A stretch of 7,199 nt of DNA from Chlorobium sp. (lineage in GTDB: Bacteria; Bacteroidota; Chlorobiia; Chlorobiales; Chlorobiaceae). The stretch covers positions 1-7,199 of the forward strand of contig JAPHUN010000007.1 of NCBI GenBank assembly GCA_026193435.1, written 5' to 3'. Under the pieces are notes generated by a model. That model saw only the letters and a program-made list of their open reading frames with translations. It ran no database searches and was not told the DNA's origin. The position numbers were made by a program, and so were the translations under genes. Positions 1 to 6,762 of the stretch are shown piece after piece (the stretch's first letter is position 1; every line of letters begins with the position of its first letter).

Positions 1-92
1 AAGTCTCTCATAAGATCAAATCTCTTGACATTTTCGATGTGCATGGGATCTATCGCTTACAAACAGGGATGAAAGCAGTAACGTTCCTGTAA
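1..92 (+). CDS. Possible C-terminal end of a rightward gene (partial)
   Basis: One forward frame is open from base 3 to a TAA at 90-92 and gives 29 residues ending in YRLQTGMKAVTFL. The other two forward frames stop at 11-13 and 70-72. The peptide has a protein-like mix of charged and hydrophobic residues, unlike the Met/Ser/Cys-rich alternative in frame 1. I do not recognise the family from so short a tail. If real, the gene converges on the beta-propeller gene that ends at 203, leaving about 110 bp between the two stops. Bases 93-158 of that gap show nothing I can name except an AT-rich stretch containing TATAAT at 142-147. The call rests only on reading-frame openness and composition, so chance is a fair alternative. 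Confidence 0.35.
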   Translation, partial: VSHKIKSLDIFDVHGIYRLQTGMKAVTFL

Positions 93-158
93 GCGCACGG
101 CCATGATCAACAGAAGCTCTTTATTCTCTTCGTTGAATATTTATAATATACGAGTTTT

Positions 159-202
159 GGAAAAATAAAACCGGGGCGTAGACCAAAACCTGACAAACCC
201 GG
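159..202 (-). terminator. Candidate intrinsic terminator of the leftward block
   Basis: Read on the minus strand, CCGGG (202-198) directly abuts the TAG stop of the propeller gene. It can pair with CCCGG (175-171), and TTTTATTTTT follows at once (170-161). The stem is only 5 bp and the loop is about 22 nt, so it is weaker than a classic terminator. GTAG at the stop codon and CTAC inside the loop could form a competing pair. Its position at the end of a three-gene leftward block favours the call. Confidence 0.42.
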
Positions 203-1108
203 CTACTTACGCATACTGTATCGCAGCAGCGTTGCTTTTCCGGAGACCCCTTCATTACTGATCAACAGCTCATTATCTGCAGTTAAAGCAATACCTTCAG
301 GCTGAGGATGATCTTTTGACGAAAGCCTGACAACATCCACAAGAGTTCCTTGAGAAGTAATTTCCACAAGCAGCCTCCCGACAGCCGAAAGCACCAAAAA
401 ATTTCCTGTACCGGGATGACGCGTAATCGCTGATGGTTTGAATTTCACACGTTTGCTCTTTTTGAGAAATTCACCGACGTCAATGAGAAATCTTGGCGTT
501 CTATCGAAAGTCATGGTATTCAGGGAAAATGCATACACCGGCTTCTCCCTGATAGTGGATTTCTTTTTTTTACTACCCAGGAGCAGCTTCAATGATAACC
601 GCTTCGGATACTCTTTACAGGCAAGAAGCAGCGATTCAGTCTCGGGATCGTAACAAAGCCCTTCAACGTCATAGAGATCATTGAGTCCGGTCTCATACCT
701 GAGAGATTGTACGCTTTGGCCGTCCTTGCCTTCGGAAAACCCGTAGAGCACCCCTGCGCTGGTAACCATAAAAAAACGATTACCGGCAAGCGCGATATCT
801 TCAAAATCACCCTCGACAGGAAGATTACCAAACCAGCGTTTTTCCCGGATAGAAAATCGTTTTCTGATCCTTCCGGTATCGTGATCGAGTTCATATACCT
901 TCCCCTCTTCATCGTTCTGGGCAAAAAGACGACCATTTTCAGATACTGTAATTCCTGAAACCTCCTTCAGCTCTGCAGGAAGCTTCAGTCTGGAAGACGG
1001 GCGGTTCAGATCATATCTCGAAAGAAGAGACTCCTCAGCCTGCAATGACCGGCAGAACACAAAAGATATGAGTACGACCATCAGCAGCACGTTCTGAAAT
1101 CTGCTCAT
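203..1108 (-). CDS. Exported beta-propeller, SdiA-regulated/YjiK-like
   Basis: The protein has 301 residues from the ATG at 1108. A TTG ten codons upstream keeps the frame, but the ATG puts a clean signal peptide first: MSRFQ, a hydrophobic run at about residues 7-18, then SLQA|EES as a likely signal peptidase I site near residue 24. No strong Shine-Dalgarno is visible for either start. The mature part carries regularly spaced blade-like motifs: EVSGI (49-53), DFEDIAL (101-107), DVEGLCY (147-153), KPSAITR (224-230) and QPEGIAL (269-275). This pattern is typical of the SdiA-regulated/YjiK beta-propeller family, whose biochemical role is not well defined. A Lys-rich insert lies at about 169-189. 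The product is probably periplasmic or surface-exposed. It is the last gene of the leftward block, about 137 bp after the phosphoesterase stop, with the heptad array in between. It shares the SG...(D/E)x(E)(D/A)(I/L)A layout with the truncated gene at the right edge. Confidence 0.82.
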   Translation of the reverse strand: MSRFQNVLLMVVLISFVFCRSLQAEESLLSRYDLNRPSSRLKLPAELKEVSGITVSENGRLFAQNDEEGKVYELDHDTGRIRKRFSIREKRWFGNLPVEGDFEDIALAGNRFFMVTSAGVLYGFSEGKDGQSVQSLRYETGLNDLYDVEGLCYDPETESLLLACKEYPKRLSLKLLLGSKKKKSTIREKPVYAFSLNTMTFDRTPRFLIDVGEFLKKSKRVKFKPSAITRHPGTGNFLVLSAVGRLLVEITSQGTLVDVVRLSSKDHPQPEGIALTADNELLISNEGVSGKATLLRYSMRK

Positions 1109-1162
1109 AACAGGGTATTGTGTCAGGTTAAACGGCAAATACGTTTGGAGAGTTCTCTTTTC

Positions 1163-1232
1163 TCAGTGCTGAGTTCTGAGTTCTGAGTCCCGAGCTTCCA
1201 ACTTCCCACTTCTGACTTCTGACTTCTGACTT
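1163..1232. repeat. Ten-unit heptanucleotide tandem array
   Basis: Seventy bases keep an exact 7-nt period: tcagtgc, tgagttc, tgagttc, tgagtcc, cgagctt, ccaactt, cccactt, then three identical ctgactt units. In a common register both ends read TTCTGAG or TTCTGAC, so this is one array of consensus TTCTGA(G/C) with degenerate units in the middle. It lies wholly in the gap between the phosphoesterase stop (1246) and the propeller start (1108). Seven is not a multiple of three, so expansion would shift any reading frame. From general knowledge, heptamer arrays of this sort occur between genes in several bacterial groups and vary in copy number. Any role in transcription or mRNA stability here is inference. 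Confidence 0.9.
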
Positions 1233-1245
1233 TCGCAAATCCTCC

Positions 1246-2403
1246 TTATGCAAGCAGGTGGAGGCGAGAAAAAACATAATCAAGATGATCCTCATTCAAA
1301 ACGATTCTGTAGTATCCGGTTCCCGGCAGCCGCATTGGGCGACTGTCCCGGTCACTCAGGAATTTTCTGCTCTGCTTTCCGTTATACCAGTAGACAAGCC
1401 GAATCTTTTCATGGTCTATCTCCAGAGCGGTAATCCCCCTCTTTCCTATCGAGCACCCGGAATTGAACACACTCGGTATGGTCAGATTGTTGTAGACACC
1501 GCTGCGAAGCCCGATCTGCTTCCCCTTTCTGAAACAGGCATCCAGCTCCTCCCTGAGTGTCGATATCTTATTCCTGATTTTATCCTTTTCCTTCGTTTCG
1601 GCTGCCGGAAACGCTCTGCATAACTCCTCGATCCTGTATCGCAGATAATCCACCTTGGAGAGTGATTCAAAAAGAGGACGGTGGGTATGACCGATAACTG
1701 AAACAATCTTGGACTGGTTGGAAAAATCGTAGATAGACTTTTCTATCGCAAACCGCCTCCGGCTGTTATAGGCTATAGAAAAGTTTCTGATACCGAAAGG
1801 TTTGGCGATATAGCGCAAAAACCAGACAATGGATCGACTTACAATCGGATAAGTTTCCCAGAGAAATACAGAAGCCTGATGACCGTGAAAAACAAGAACG
1901 CTTTCCGGGCCATACAAGAGCTTCAGGGATTCGAGCAGGTAGGGCGCAAGTATATAGTCTTTTTCATCCTGCAGAGAAGCGTCATGATTGCCGAAGGTCC
2001 TGTAAAAATAACCATTCTCATTGAACCGGAGAAAAAGCTCATATATATCACGCCATGTATCAACAATGTCATTGAGCGGAAACTTGAACAGCTCCTCCAC
2101 GTCACCATTGAGAATCAGGCTGTACTTTTCCGAGAGATAGTAATTTTCCAGAACTACTTCAACCAGCTCGGCATTACGTCTGAATTCATCACGCCTGCCC
2201 CCGTTACCCATATGCAAATCGCTGAGGATCAGAATTCTCGTGTCGCTTTCCAGACTGACGCTTTTTGAATTGTTCAGAAGTCGCTCGAGATGAGGATGCT
2301 TATCGTGATTATTAAAACGCTTCATATATAAAAAAGATACCCTTTCATCTGTTCTTACCGCTTCCCTGACGATCCTGATATGCTCTTCACATCGAAGCAG
2401 CAT
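1246..2403 (-). CDS. Calcineurin-like metallophosphoesterase
   Basis: The protein has 385 residues. The metal-binding motifs appear in canonical order: DLH (62-64), GDVEE (100-104, D101), GNHD (138-141), HGH (173-175) and GHTH (238-241). These should build a two-metal phosphoesterase centre that hydrolyses phosphomono- or diesters; the substrate cannot be read from the sequence. The fourth motif position after GD is Glu where many relatives have Asp. Residues about 252-293 form a charged, helix-prone insertion (YLRYRIEELCR... and KIRNKISTLREELD), probably a coiled hairpin, followed by NSGC (314-317) and a terminal beta region. No signal peptide is seen; hydrophobic segments near 177-203 might touch the membrane. 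The ATG at 2403 is the first start after an in-frame stop at 2428-2430 and has purine-rich AGGAAAGGGCGG just upstream. An internal ATG (residue 27) is less likely. It follows the AsmA gene by 76 bp on the same strand. LpxH-like UDP-diacylglucosamine hydrolases are distant relatives, but I would not assign that role. Confidence 0.93.
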   Translation of the reverse strand: MLLRCEEHIRIVREAVRTDERVSFLYMKRFNNHDKHPHLERLLNNSKSVSLESDTRILILSDLHMGNGGRRDEFRRNAELVEVVLENYYLSEKYSLILNGDVEELFKFPLNDIVDTWRDIYELFLRFNENGYFYRTFGNHDASLQDEKDYILAPYLLESLKLLYGPESVLVFHGHQASVFLWETYPIVSRSIVWFLRYIAKPFGIRNFSIAYNSRRRFAIEKSIYDFSNQSKIVSVIGHTHRPLFESLSKVDYLRYRIEELCRAFPAAETKEKDKIRNKISTLREELDACFRKGKQIGLRSGVYNNLTIPSVFNSGCSIGKRGITALEIDHEKIRLVYWYNGKQSRKFLSDRDSRPMRLPGTGYYRIVLNEDHLDYVFSRLHLLA

Positions 2404-2479
2404 TGTAATCCGCCCTTTCCTGTCTCCTCAATACCTTCCTCCGCTTCTGAACCAGGCCTTTCAGGTGATCCGGGGCAGT

Positions 2480-5266
2480 TCATCGAATCAGGTCAAGAAT
2501 GTTTCGCGCCCCTGAAGGATTCTCTCCAGACCCGCTTTGAGCGGTCGAATCTTGCGGCTGTTCACTACCGGAGCTGTCTTCGACTTCGCCGGGAGATTTT
2601 TCAGCCTCAACCTCTTTTGGCTGCTCAACACTACGTTTTTCCTGAGGAGTCAGTATATTCCCGATAATTGCAGGTAACCCTGTTTTTGTTTTTGTTGTTC
2701 CTTCTTCTCCCGCACTATCTTCAGCGGTCTGCTGTTTTTTCTTAAACAGAATCTCCCCTGCGCCCTTTTTCAAGAGGTCGGTCACGCTCCCACCGTCAAC
2801 ATCTGCACTGTCACCACCTGATCCGGGCAGAAGTCTATCGCGAATTTCTCCGGAAATTTTCTCCGTGACACGCTCCTTGATGCGCGACACCATACGTTCA
2901 GCAGTCCTGCCAACATCAAGGCCGATCTGAGGGCTGGTGACCGAGCCTCGTAACGCCGCGTCCACAAGAACCGTGTCAGGAAGAGAAAACCCCTTGTTAT
3001 CCAGTGAAAGTTTCTGAAGCAGGCCTGAAATGGTTTTTATCCCTGCCTGACCGATATATTTTTTGGGGATTTGAAGCCCGATTTTCCAATCAAGGGTTTT
3101 ATCAAAACCTGTAACGCCTGAACCTTTAACGGCTATATCATTAACGGTGAATGAAAACGGTTCGGTAGTGACCAGCCCGTTATCGATTGCGAAATCAATC
3201 GCCGTTTCAGGTATCCTGAGAGTATCGAGGGCCTGAACATCGAGAAGAAGAGCAAGCTTTTTGATCGGCGGAAACTCTTCGATGACCAGTCCTTTCGTCT
3301 CGACACGGCCTTTGCCTGTAAGCGTTTCAAGAACCGGCTTGAAATTTTTATCGAGGCGGGAGCTCATGGAAAGGTTTGCTGAAACATCCCCCTTTGCATA
3401 TCCGGCGATCGGAGCAACAGTCTCCAGCAGCGTAATGGCTTTATATGAGCGGACAACATTCATTTCAGCTGCTGTAATGCTGAAATCCGTATCGGTTATT
3501 CCTTCTTTGGTACTGTAGTATCCGTTTATGGTAACCTTGCCTCCAAGTGATTCAGCAGAGATATCCCTGAAATCCAGTTTTTCGTCATCGAGTACCAGGA
3601 GACCCTTGACCCCCTCGAACTGCATATCCCCAAACACCACCCTGTTGAAGATACCGTCAAACCGCAGGGAAACATGAGAAGGGAGCAGCAGAGGCTGTTG
3701 CTGCTCCTCCAGATTCCGAAATTCATCGAGCTGCACAAAACCGGAACGAACATTGAGCGATCCTTGTAGATCACCTTTTTTCAGGATGAAGGCGATATAG
3801 TTTTCCAGTCTGCCGCTTGCTGAAAAGTCGCTCTTTCCCGCTCTCGACTGCAGATCGACCAGATTAATGTAGCCGGGAGAAAGATTAAGCTGAGCGGATG
3901 ATATCGCTATTTCGGGCATAAATTTTTCAGAGGATATTTTCAATCCTTTCGCCATGATCGAGCCATAGGCTTCCGTTCTCTGTACGCCGGATACACCGGC
4001 GTTGAAGGCTGAAAGATTTCCTTTCACGACAACATTCGATCGCAATTCACCCGACAACTGAAGACCCTTTACCGGATAGATCTTCTGAAAATCAGAGAGA
4101 TTCAGAGAACCGTTGATTGCCGCATCGATATACGGATCGGAAACCGGTGTTTTGACATCGAGCTTCATCACAACCGGCTTGCCGTTAATCCTGAGAGTAA
4201 GTTCAGGAATAGAGAACGAGGTTTTATTTGCGTTACCCCCGGGATTTGTCACGCTGCTGCTGAAAGAGATCTCTTCAGCTCTTACCGGTACACCTTCATA
4301 ACCGAAACTGCCGTCACTGACATCAAGCGCCAGCTCAAAAGCGGGCAACTGCTCTTTTCTGTAAAGCCCTTTTACATGGCCTGCAAATCTCACGCCTCCC
4401 CGGGCGTCAAGTTTCTTGTAGTTGTTCTCATAGAGTACCGGAAGAAGAGAAAGCAACTCCTTCAATTCGACGTTGTCCGCCCTGAAATCAAGATCGGTAT
4501 TCACTGCGTCATCAAGCAGTGAAACCGTACCATCCAGAACGATACCCATCTCATTGAGAGCCAGTCGATTGTCCTTGAGCTGAAATTTCCTGTTCTCGAG
4601 GTCAGCCGCAATTTCAGCTGTAAATGACGCTCGTGTTTTTTTAAGCAGTGACATGCCGCCAATGGTCACGCTGAGACTGTCCATGACACTACTGGTCCGA
4701 AGGGTTGAAGAGCGGCCGCTCAGTCGTCCTTTCATCTCATAATTGAACCCTTCGACAAGAAAAGAGTTGCTTTTCTTGCTATCGTAAAATACTATATATC
4801 CGTCTTTTATCTTAAAATCACGAAACAGGAGATTAAGCCCTGAGAGCTCTTGCGAACTTTTTGACGGATCTGCAGGAGGAAAAATATCCCAATTGTTTCG
4901 ACCGGCACTGTCAATCCGTATGTGTATCATCGGGCGATCTACCCTCAAAGAAGCAATCTTCAGTTCTCCTGAAAAAACCGAAAACGGGTCAAATGCGACC
5001 GAAAACCTTTCTACGGTCGCCAGTGTATCCGGACCGGAAAAGTTCTTGTCGAGAACCTGCAGATCTTTGCAGGAGAGGCTTACGGCGGGAAATGCCTGGA
5101 AAAGCGATATATCCGCGTCACCATAATCAACATTTGCATCGACTGCACTGTTGAGAGCCTGCTTGATAAACCCGTTCAGGCGAGGTTTCAGGACTTGCAG
5201 AACAATGAAACCGGAAGTCGTGACCAGAACCAGGATGAGAAGAAAATACTTGAGAAACTTGCTCAT
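2480..5266 (-). CDS. AsmA-family membrane-anchored protein
   Basis: The protein has 928 residues. A short basic N-terminus (MSKFLK) precedes one membrane segment at about residues 7-26, so the rest should lie in the periplasm. The N-terminal region has AsmA-like features: FQAFPAVSL (56-64), DKNFSG (73-78), an SVFSGELKIASLRVDRP stretch (96-112) and NNWDIFPP (124-131). The middle is made of repeated beta-strand elements typical of AsmA/TamB-type proteins. The AsmA-like C-terminal part, roughly 535-785, ends in LPDTVLVDAALRGSVTSPQI (762-781). From established knowledge, this superfamily spans the envelope and is linked to outer-membrane lipid transport and assembly; the exact role here is inferred. 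Residues about 811-928 form a low-complexity tail rich in Glu, Ser, Gly and Gln. The ATG at 5266 starts the membrane anchor directly, though no strong ribosome site is visible. It is the first gene of the leftward block and is divergent from trmH. Confidence 0.93.
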   Translation of the reverse strand: MSKFLKYFLLILVLVTTSGFIVLQVLKPRLNGFIKQALNSAVDANVDYGDADISLFQAFPAVSLSCKDLQVLDKNFSGPDTLATVERFSVAFDPFSVFSGELKIASLRVDRPMIHIRIDSAGRNNWDIFPPADPSKSSQELSGLNLLFRDFKIKDGYIVFYDSKKSNSFLVEGFNYEMKGRLSGRSSTLRTSSVMDSLSVTIGGMSLLKKTRASFTAEIAADLENRKFQLKDNRLALNEMGIVLDGTVSLLDDAVNTDLDFRADNVELKELLSLLPVLYENNYKKLDARGGVRFAGHVKGLYRKEQLPAFELALDVSDGSFGYEGVPVRAEEISFSSSVTNPGGNANKTSFSIPELTLRINGKPVVMKLDVKTPVSDPYIDAAINGSLNLSDFQKIYPVKGLQLSGELRSNVVVKGNLSAFNAGVSGVQRTEAYGSIMAKGLKISSEKFMPEIAISSAQLNLSPGYINLVDLQSRAGKSDFSASGRLENYIAFILKKGDLQGSLNVRSGFVQLDEFRNLEEQQQPLLLPSHVSLRFDGIFNRVVFGDMQFEGVKGLLVLDDEKLDFRDISAESLGGKVTINGYYSTKEGITDTDFSITAAEMNVVRSYKAITLLETVAPIAGYAKGDVSANLSMSSRLDKNFKPVLETLTGKGRVETKGLVIEEFPPIKKLALLLDVQALDTLRIPETAIDFAIDNGLVTTEPFSFTVNDIAVKGSGVTGFDKTLDWKIGLQIPKKYIGQAGIKTISGLLQKLSLDNKGFSLPDTVLVDAALRGSVTSPQIGLDVGRTAERMVSRIKERVTEKISGEIRDRLLPGSGGDSADVDGGSVTDLLKKGAGEILFKKKQQTAEDSAGEEGTTKTKTGLPAIIGNILTPQEKRSVEQPKEVEAEKSPGEVEDSSGSEQPQDSTAQSGSGENPSGARNILDLIR

Positions 5267-5407
5267 GTTCGTACTATTGAACGGGTTGCCGTCTTTTTAA
5301 TAATAATGGATTTTCTATGCTTCTAACATTTTTATTACAATAAACGATCTCGACACGAAAAGAAAAAGACAAATACGGTATTCATCAAAGCTCAAAACCT
5401 CAGGCCA
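5267..5407. promoter_or_regulatory. Divergent intergenic region between asmA-like gene and trmH
   Basis: This AT-rich 141-bp gap must hold the promoters for two divergent genes. Towards trmH there is TACAAT at 5336-5341, one base off TATAAT, but no good -35 box at the usual distance. Towards the AsmA gene (minus strand) TTGTAA and TAGAAA lie 17 bp apart, each matching four of six consensus bases, and a TTATTATTA run follows nearer the gene. I see no convincing operator palindrome. The assignment to exact boxes is tentative. Confidence 0.3.
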
Positions 5408-6058
5408 TTGATCAGCCCCGAACGTTTCTCAAAAATAAAGCAGCTACTGGCGTATCGTCAGCCTGATCTGACAGTTCTGATGGACAACGTTAACAAACCG
5501 CATAACCTCTCCGCTATCATACGAAGCTGTGACGCCGTCGGTATAGAAACCGTTCATGCTGTTTCGGAAGAAAAAACCATCAAAAACAAACAGAGAGCAG
5601 CAAGAGGCTCCAGCAAATGGGTCAACCTTGAACTGCACGAAACTACTGAACATGCCTTTGCGTGTTTACGAGCACAGGGAATGCAGGTTCTTGTAGCACA
5701 TCACCATGAGGAATCCGTAGACTTCAGAACACCAGACTACACGATGCCTACGGCGATTGTCATGGGGGCGGAGCTCTTCGGACCTTCGGCAAAAACACTC
5801 TCCGGAGCCGACCGCTGCATACACATTCCAATGCACGGTATGGTTGAATCGCTCAATGTCTCTGTAGCTGCTGCGGTCATACTTTTCGAGGCTCAGCGTC
5901 AGAGAACCGAAGCAGGACTCTACAGCCGACCGGGATTATCTGAAGAGTATATGAAAAAACGTCTTTTTGAACTGGCCTATCCGGCCGTAAGTAAAAAATT
6001 TGCCCAACAGAACCGGCACTATCCCGAACTCGGTCCAGATGGAAATATTATCCGCTGA
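5408..6058 (+). CDS. trmH: tRNA (guanosine(18)-2'-O)-methyltransferase TrmH
   Basis: The protein has 216 residues and belongs to the SPOUT (knotted) methyltransferases. TrmH uses S-adenosylmethionine to methylate the ribose of G18 in the tRNA D-loop, in the cytoplasm. All three family motifs are present: motif 1 NLSAIIRSCDAVG (33-45, with Arg39 at the catalytic position), motif 2 IVMGAELFG (117-125) and motif 3 IPMHGMVESLNVSVAAA (140-156, with Ser148 and Asn150). The N-terminus with RQPDLTVLMD and KPHN and the later ILFEAQRQR and YPAV stretches closely resemble my memory of E. coli TrmH (229 residues). The start is TTG: no ATG or GTG exists between the in-frame TAA at 5324-5326 and this codon, and the start matches the family N-terminus. 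CAGG just upstream is a weak ribosome site. Its last 11 bp overlap the 3' end of the leftward gene ending at 6048. The C-terminus is somewhat shorter than in E. coli, with no loss of catalytic parts. Confidence 0.95.
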   Translation: MISPERFSKIKQLLAYRQPDLTVLMDNVNKPHNLSAIIRSCDAVGIETVHAVSEEKTIKNKQRAARGSSKWVNLELHETTEHAFACLRAQGMQVLVAHHHEESVDFRTPDYTMPTAIVMGAELFGPSAKTLSGADRCIHIPMHGMVESLNVSVAAAVILFEAQRQRTEAGLYSRPGLSEEYMKKRLFELAYPAVSKKFAQQNRHYPELGPDGNIIR

Positions 6059-6416
6059 CCTCCTTATCGCTCTCGCCACGGATAAAACATTCATACCGTC
6101 CCTCGCCCTGCTGCCGGTTCAGATTTGCGTGCAATGCTCTGAGCAACTCATCGATCTCATTCAGGAGATGACGGTGCTCAAGAGCAAGTGAAATGAGAAA
6201 CAATGGAAAAGTAATATGCTCCCTTCGCAACTTTTTAAGCACATTTCCCATCGCTTTCTGAATATGAGGAAACCAGTGTGTATGCGTGATTTTGCTCTCC
6301 GTCCCGGAGCTGTTACCGACAGCAGGTTGATAGTCACAGGAAAAAACAAAATCATTGCTTTCCTTCCATTCGATTGCAATGCGATAAGGCTTTACTGGCT
6401 GCTTTTCAGGTACCAT
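6048..6416 (-). CDS. Uncharacterised 122-residue protein
   Basis: I do not recognise the family. The N-terminal third is beta-like (PYRIAIEWKE at 10-19, NDFVFSCDYQ at 21-30). A Ser/Gly/Thr-rich loop with THTHWFPH (44-51) follows, then a helical basic and hydrophobic region from about 52 to 97 (IQKAMGNVLKKLRREH, LFLISLALEHRHLLNEIDELLRALHANL), and a polar tail. There is no signal peptide and no clear membrane span, so the product is probably cytoplasmic. The stop shares an 11-bp tail-to-tail overlap with trmH. The only ATG is at 6416, and I see no ribosome site before it. The frame stays open for 20 more codons up to a TGA at 6477-6479, and that stretch (VREIRIPEQEFFFI next to the ATG) looks like protein, so the true start is uncertain. 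The composition and length suggest a real gene rather than a shadow, but without homology this is not certain. Confidence 0.68.
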   Translation of the reverse strand: MVPEKQPVKPYRIAIEWKESNDFVFSCDYQPAVGNSSGTESKITHTHWFPHIQKAMGNVLKKLRREHITFPLFLISLALEHRHLLNEIDELLRALHANLNRQQGEGRYECFIRGESDKEVSG

Positions 6417-6584
6417 AATAAAGAAGAATTCTTGTTCCGGTATACGTATCTCTCGTACCTTATATACAAAGAATGCTCATGCCCGACCAGCCCGCTCTGT
6501 TACGCTTCTGAAAACAGATGCTACGCAGCAGGCATTCGGCTTACTGTAACATGAGAATCCGGGTATCTTAAACCTACGTTGAGC

Positions 6585-6684
6585 GATTGTTGAGCATGCT
6601 GTAGATGCAAGGCACAGGGGACGCCGCTGTAGTGTACTACCGCGAGTTCCCTGTAACGAAGCAGATGCAGCATGACCGACAATC
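6585..6684. repeat. 100-bp imperfect palindrome (intergenic hairpin repeat)
   Basis: The two 50-nt arms are centred on GTAGT-GT-ACTAC (6629-6640). Pairing blocks from outside in are GATTGT/ACAATC (6585-6590 with 6679-6684), CATGCTG/CAGCATG (6595-6601... with 6668-6674), TGC/GCA (6606-6608 with 6661-6663), ACAGGGGAC/GTTCCCTGT (6614-6622 with 6646-6654, one G-T pair) and GTAGT/ACTAC. Between them are symmetric internal loops, for example GATGCAAGGC facing AACGAAGCAGATGC. The arms, central symmetry and intergenic position fit a dispersed palindromic element of the ERIC/MITE kind, or a structured RNA. From memory, related GATGCAAGGC...GCAGATG hairpins recur between genes in some bacteria; I could not verify this. 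Confidence 0.75.
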
Positions 6685-6762
6685 CCACAGGGGTTCAACA
6701 CATGCAATTTTTCTGCAGTATGGTCGCACAACCCGTCGGGTGAGATGTTCGCTGTAAAAAGA

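Noticed and set aside
1109..1138. TTG start ten codons upstream for the propeller gene
   Set aside because: The added residues (PFNLTQYPV) would precede a normal signal peptide that begins well at the ATG, and no ribosome site supports the TTG.
1246..2403. Assignment of the phosphoesterase as LpxH
   Set aside because: The metal motifs are shared by the whole calcineurin-like superfamily. The length (385 residues), helical insertion and GNHD motif do not single out LpxH.
2387..2442. Short leader frame starting at TTG (2431, minus strand) behind GGAGGAAGG
   Set aside because: The Shine-Dalgarno-like run is good, but the frame is only 14 codons, overlaps the phosphoesterase start out of frame and has no attenuator-like codon run or stem.
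6585..6684. Intrinsic terminator
   Set aside because: The stem is too long and interrupted, no T-tract follows on either strand, and the nearest stop codons are hundreds of bases away.
6578..6700. Integron attC site
   Set aside because: GTTGAGC fits the GTTRRRY core and the size is right. But there is no matching RYYYAAC at the other end in the needed position, no integrase and no cassette-like neighbours.
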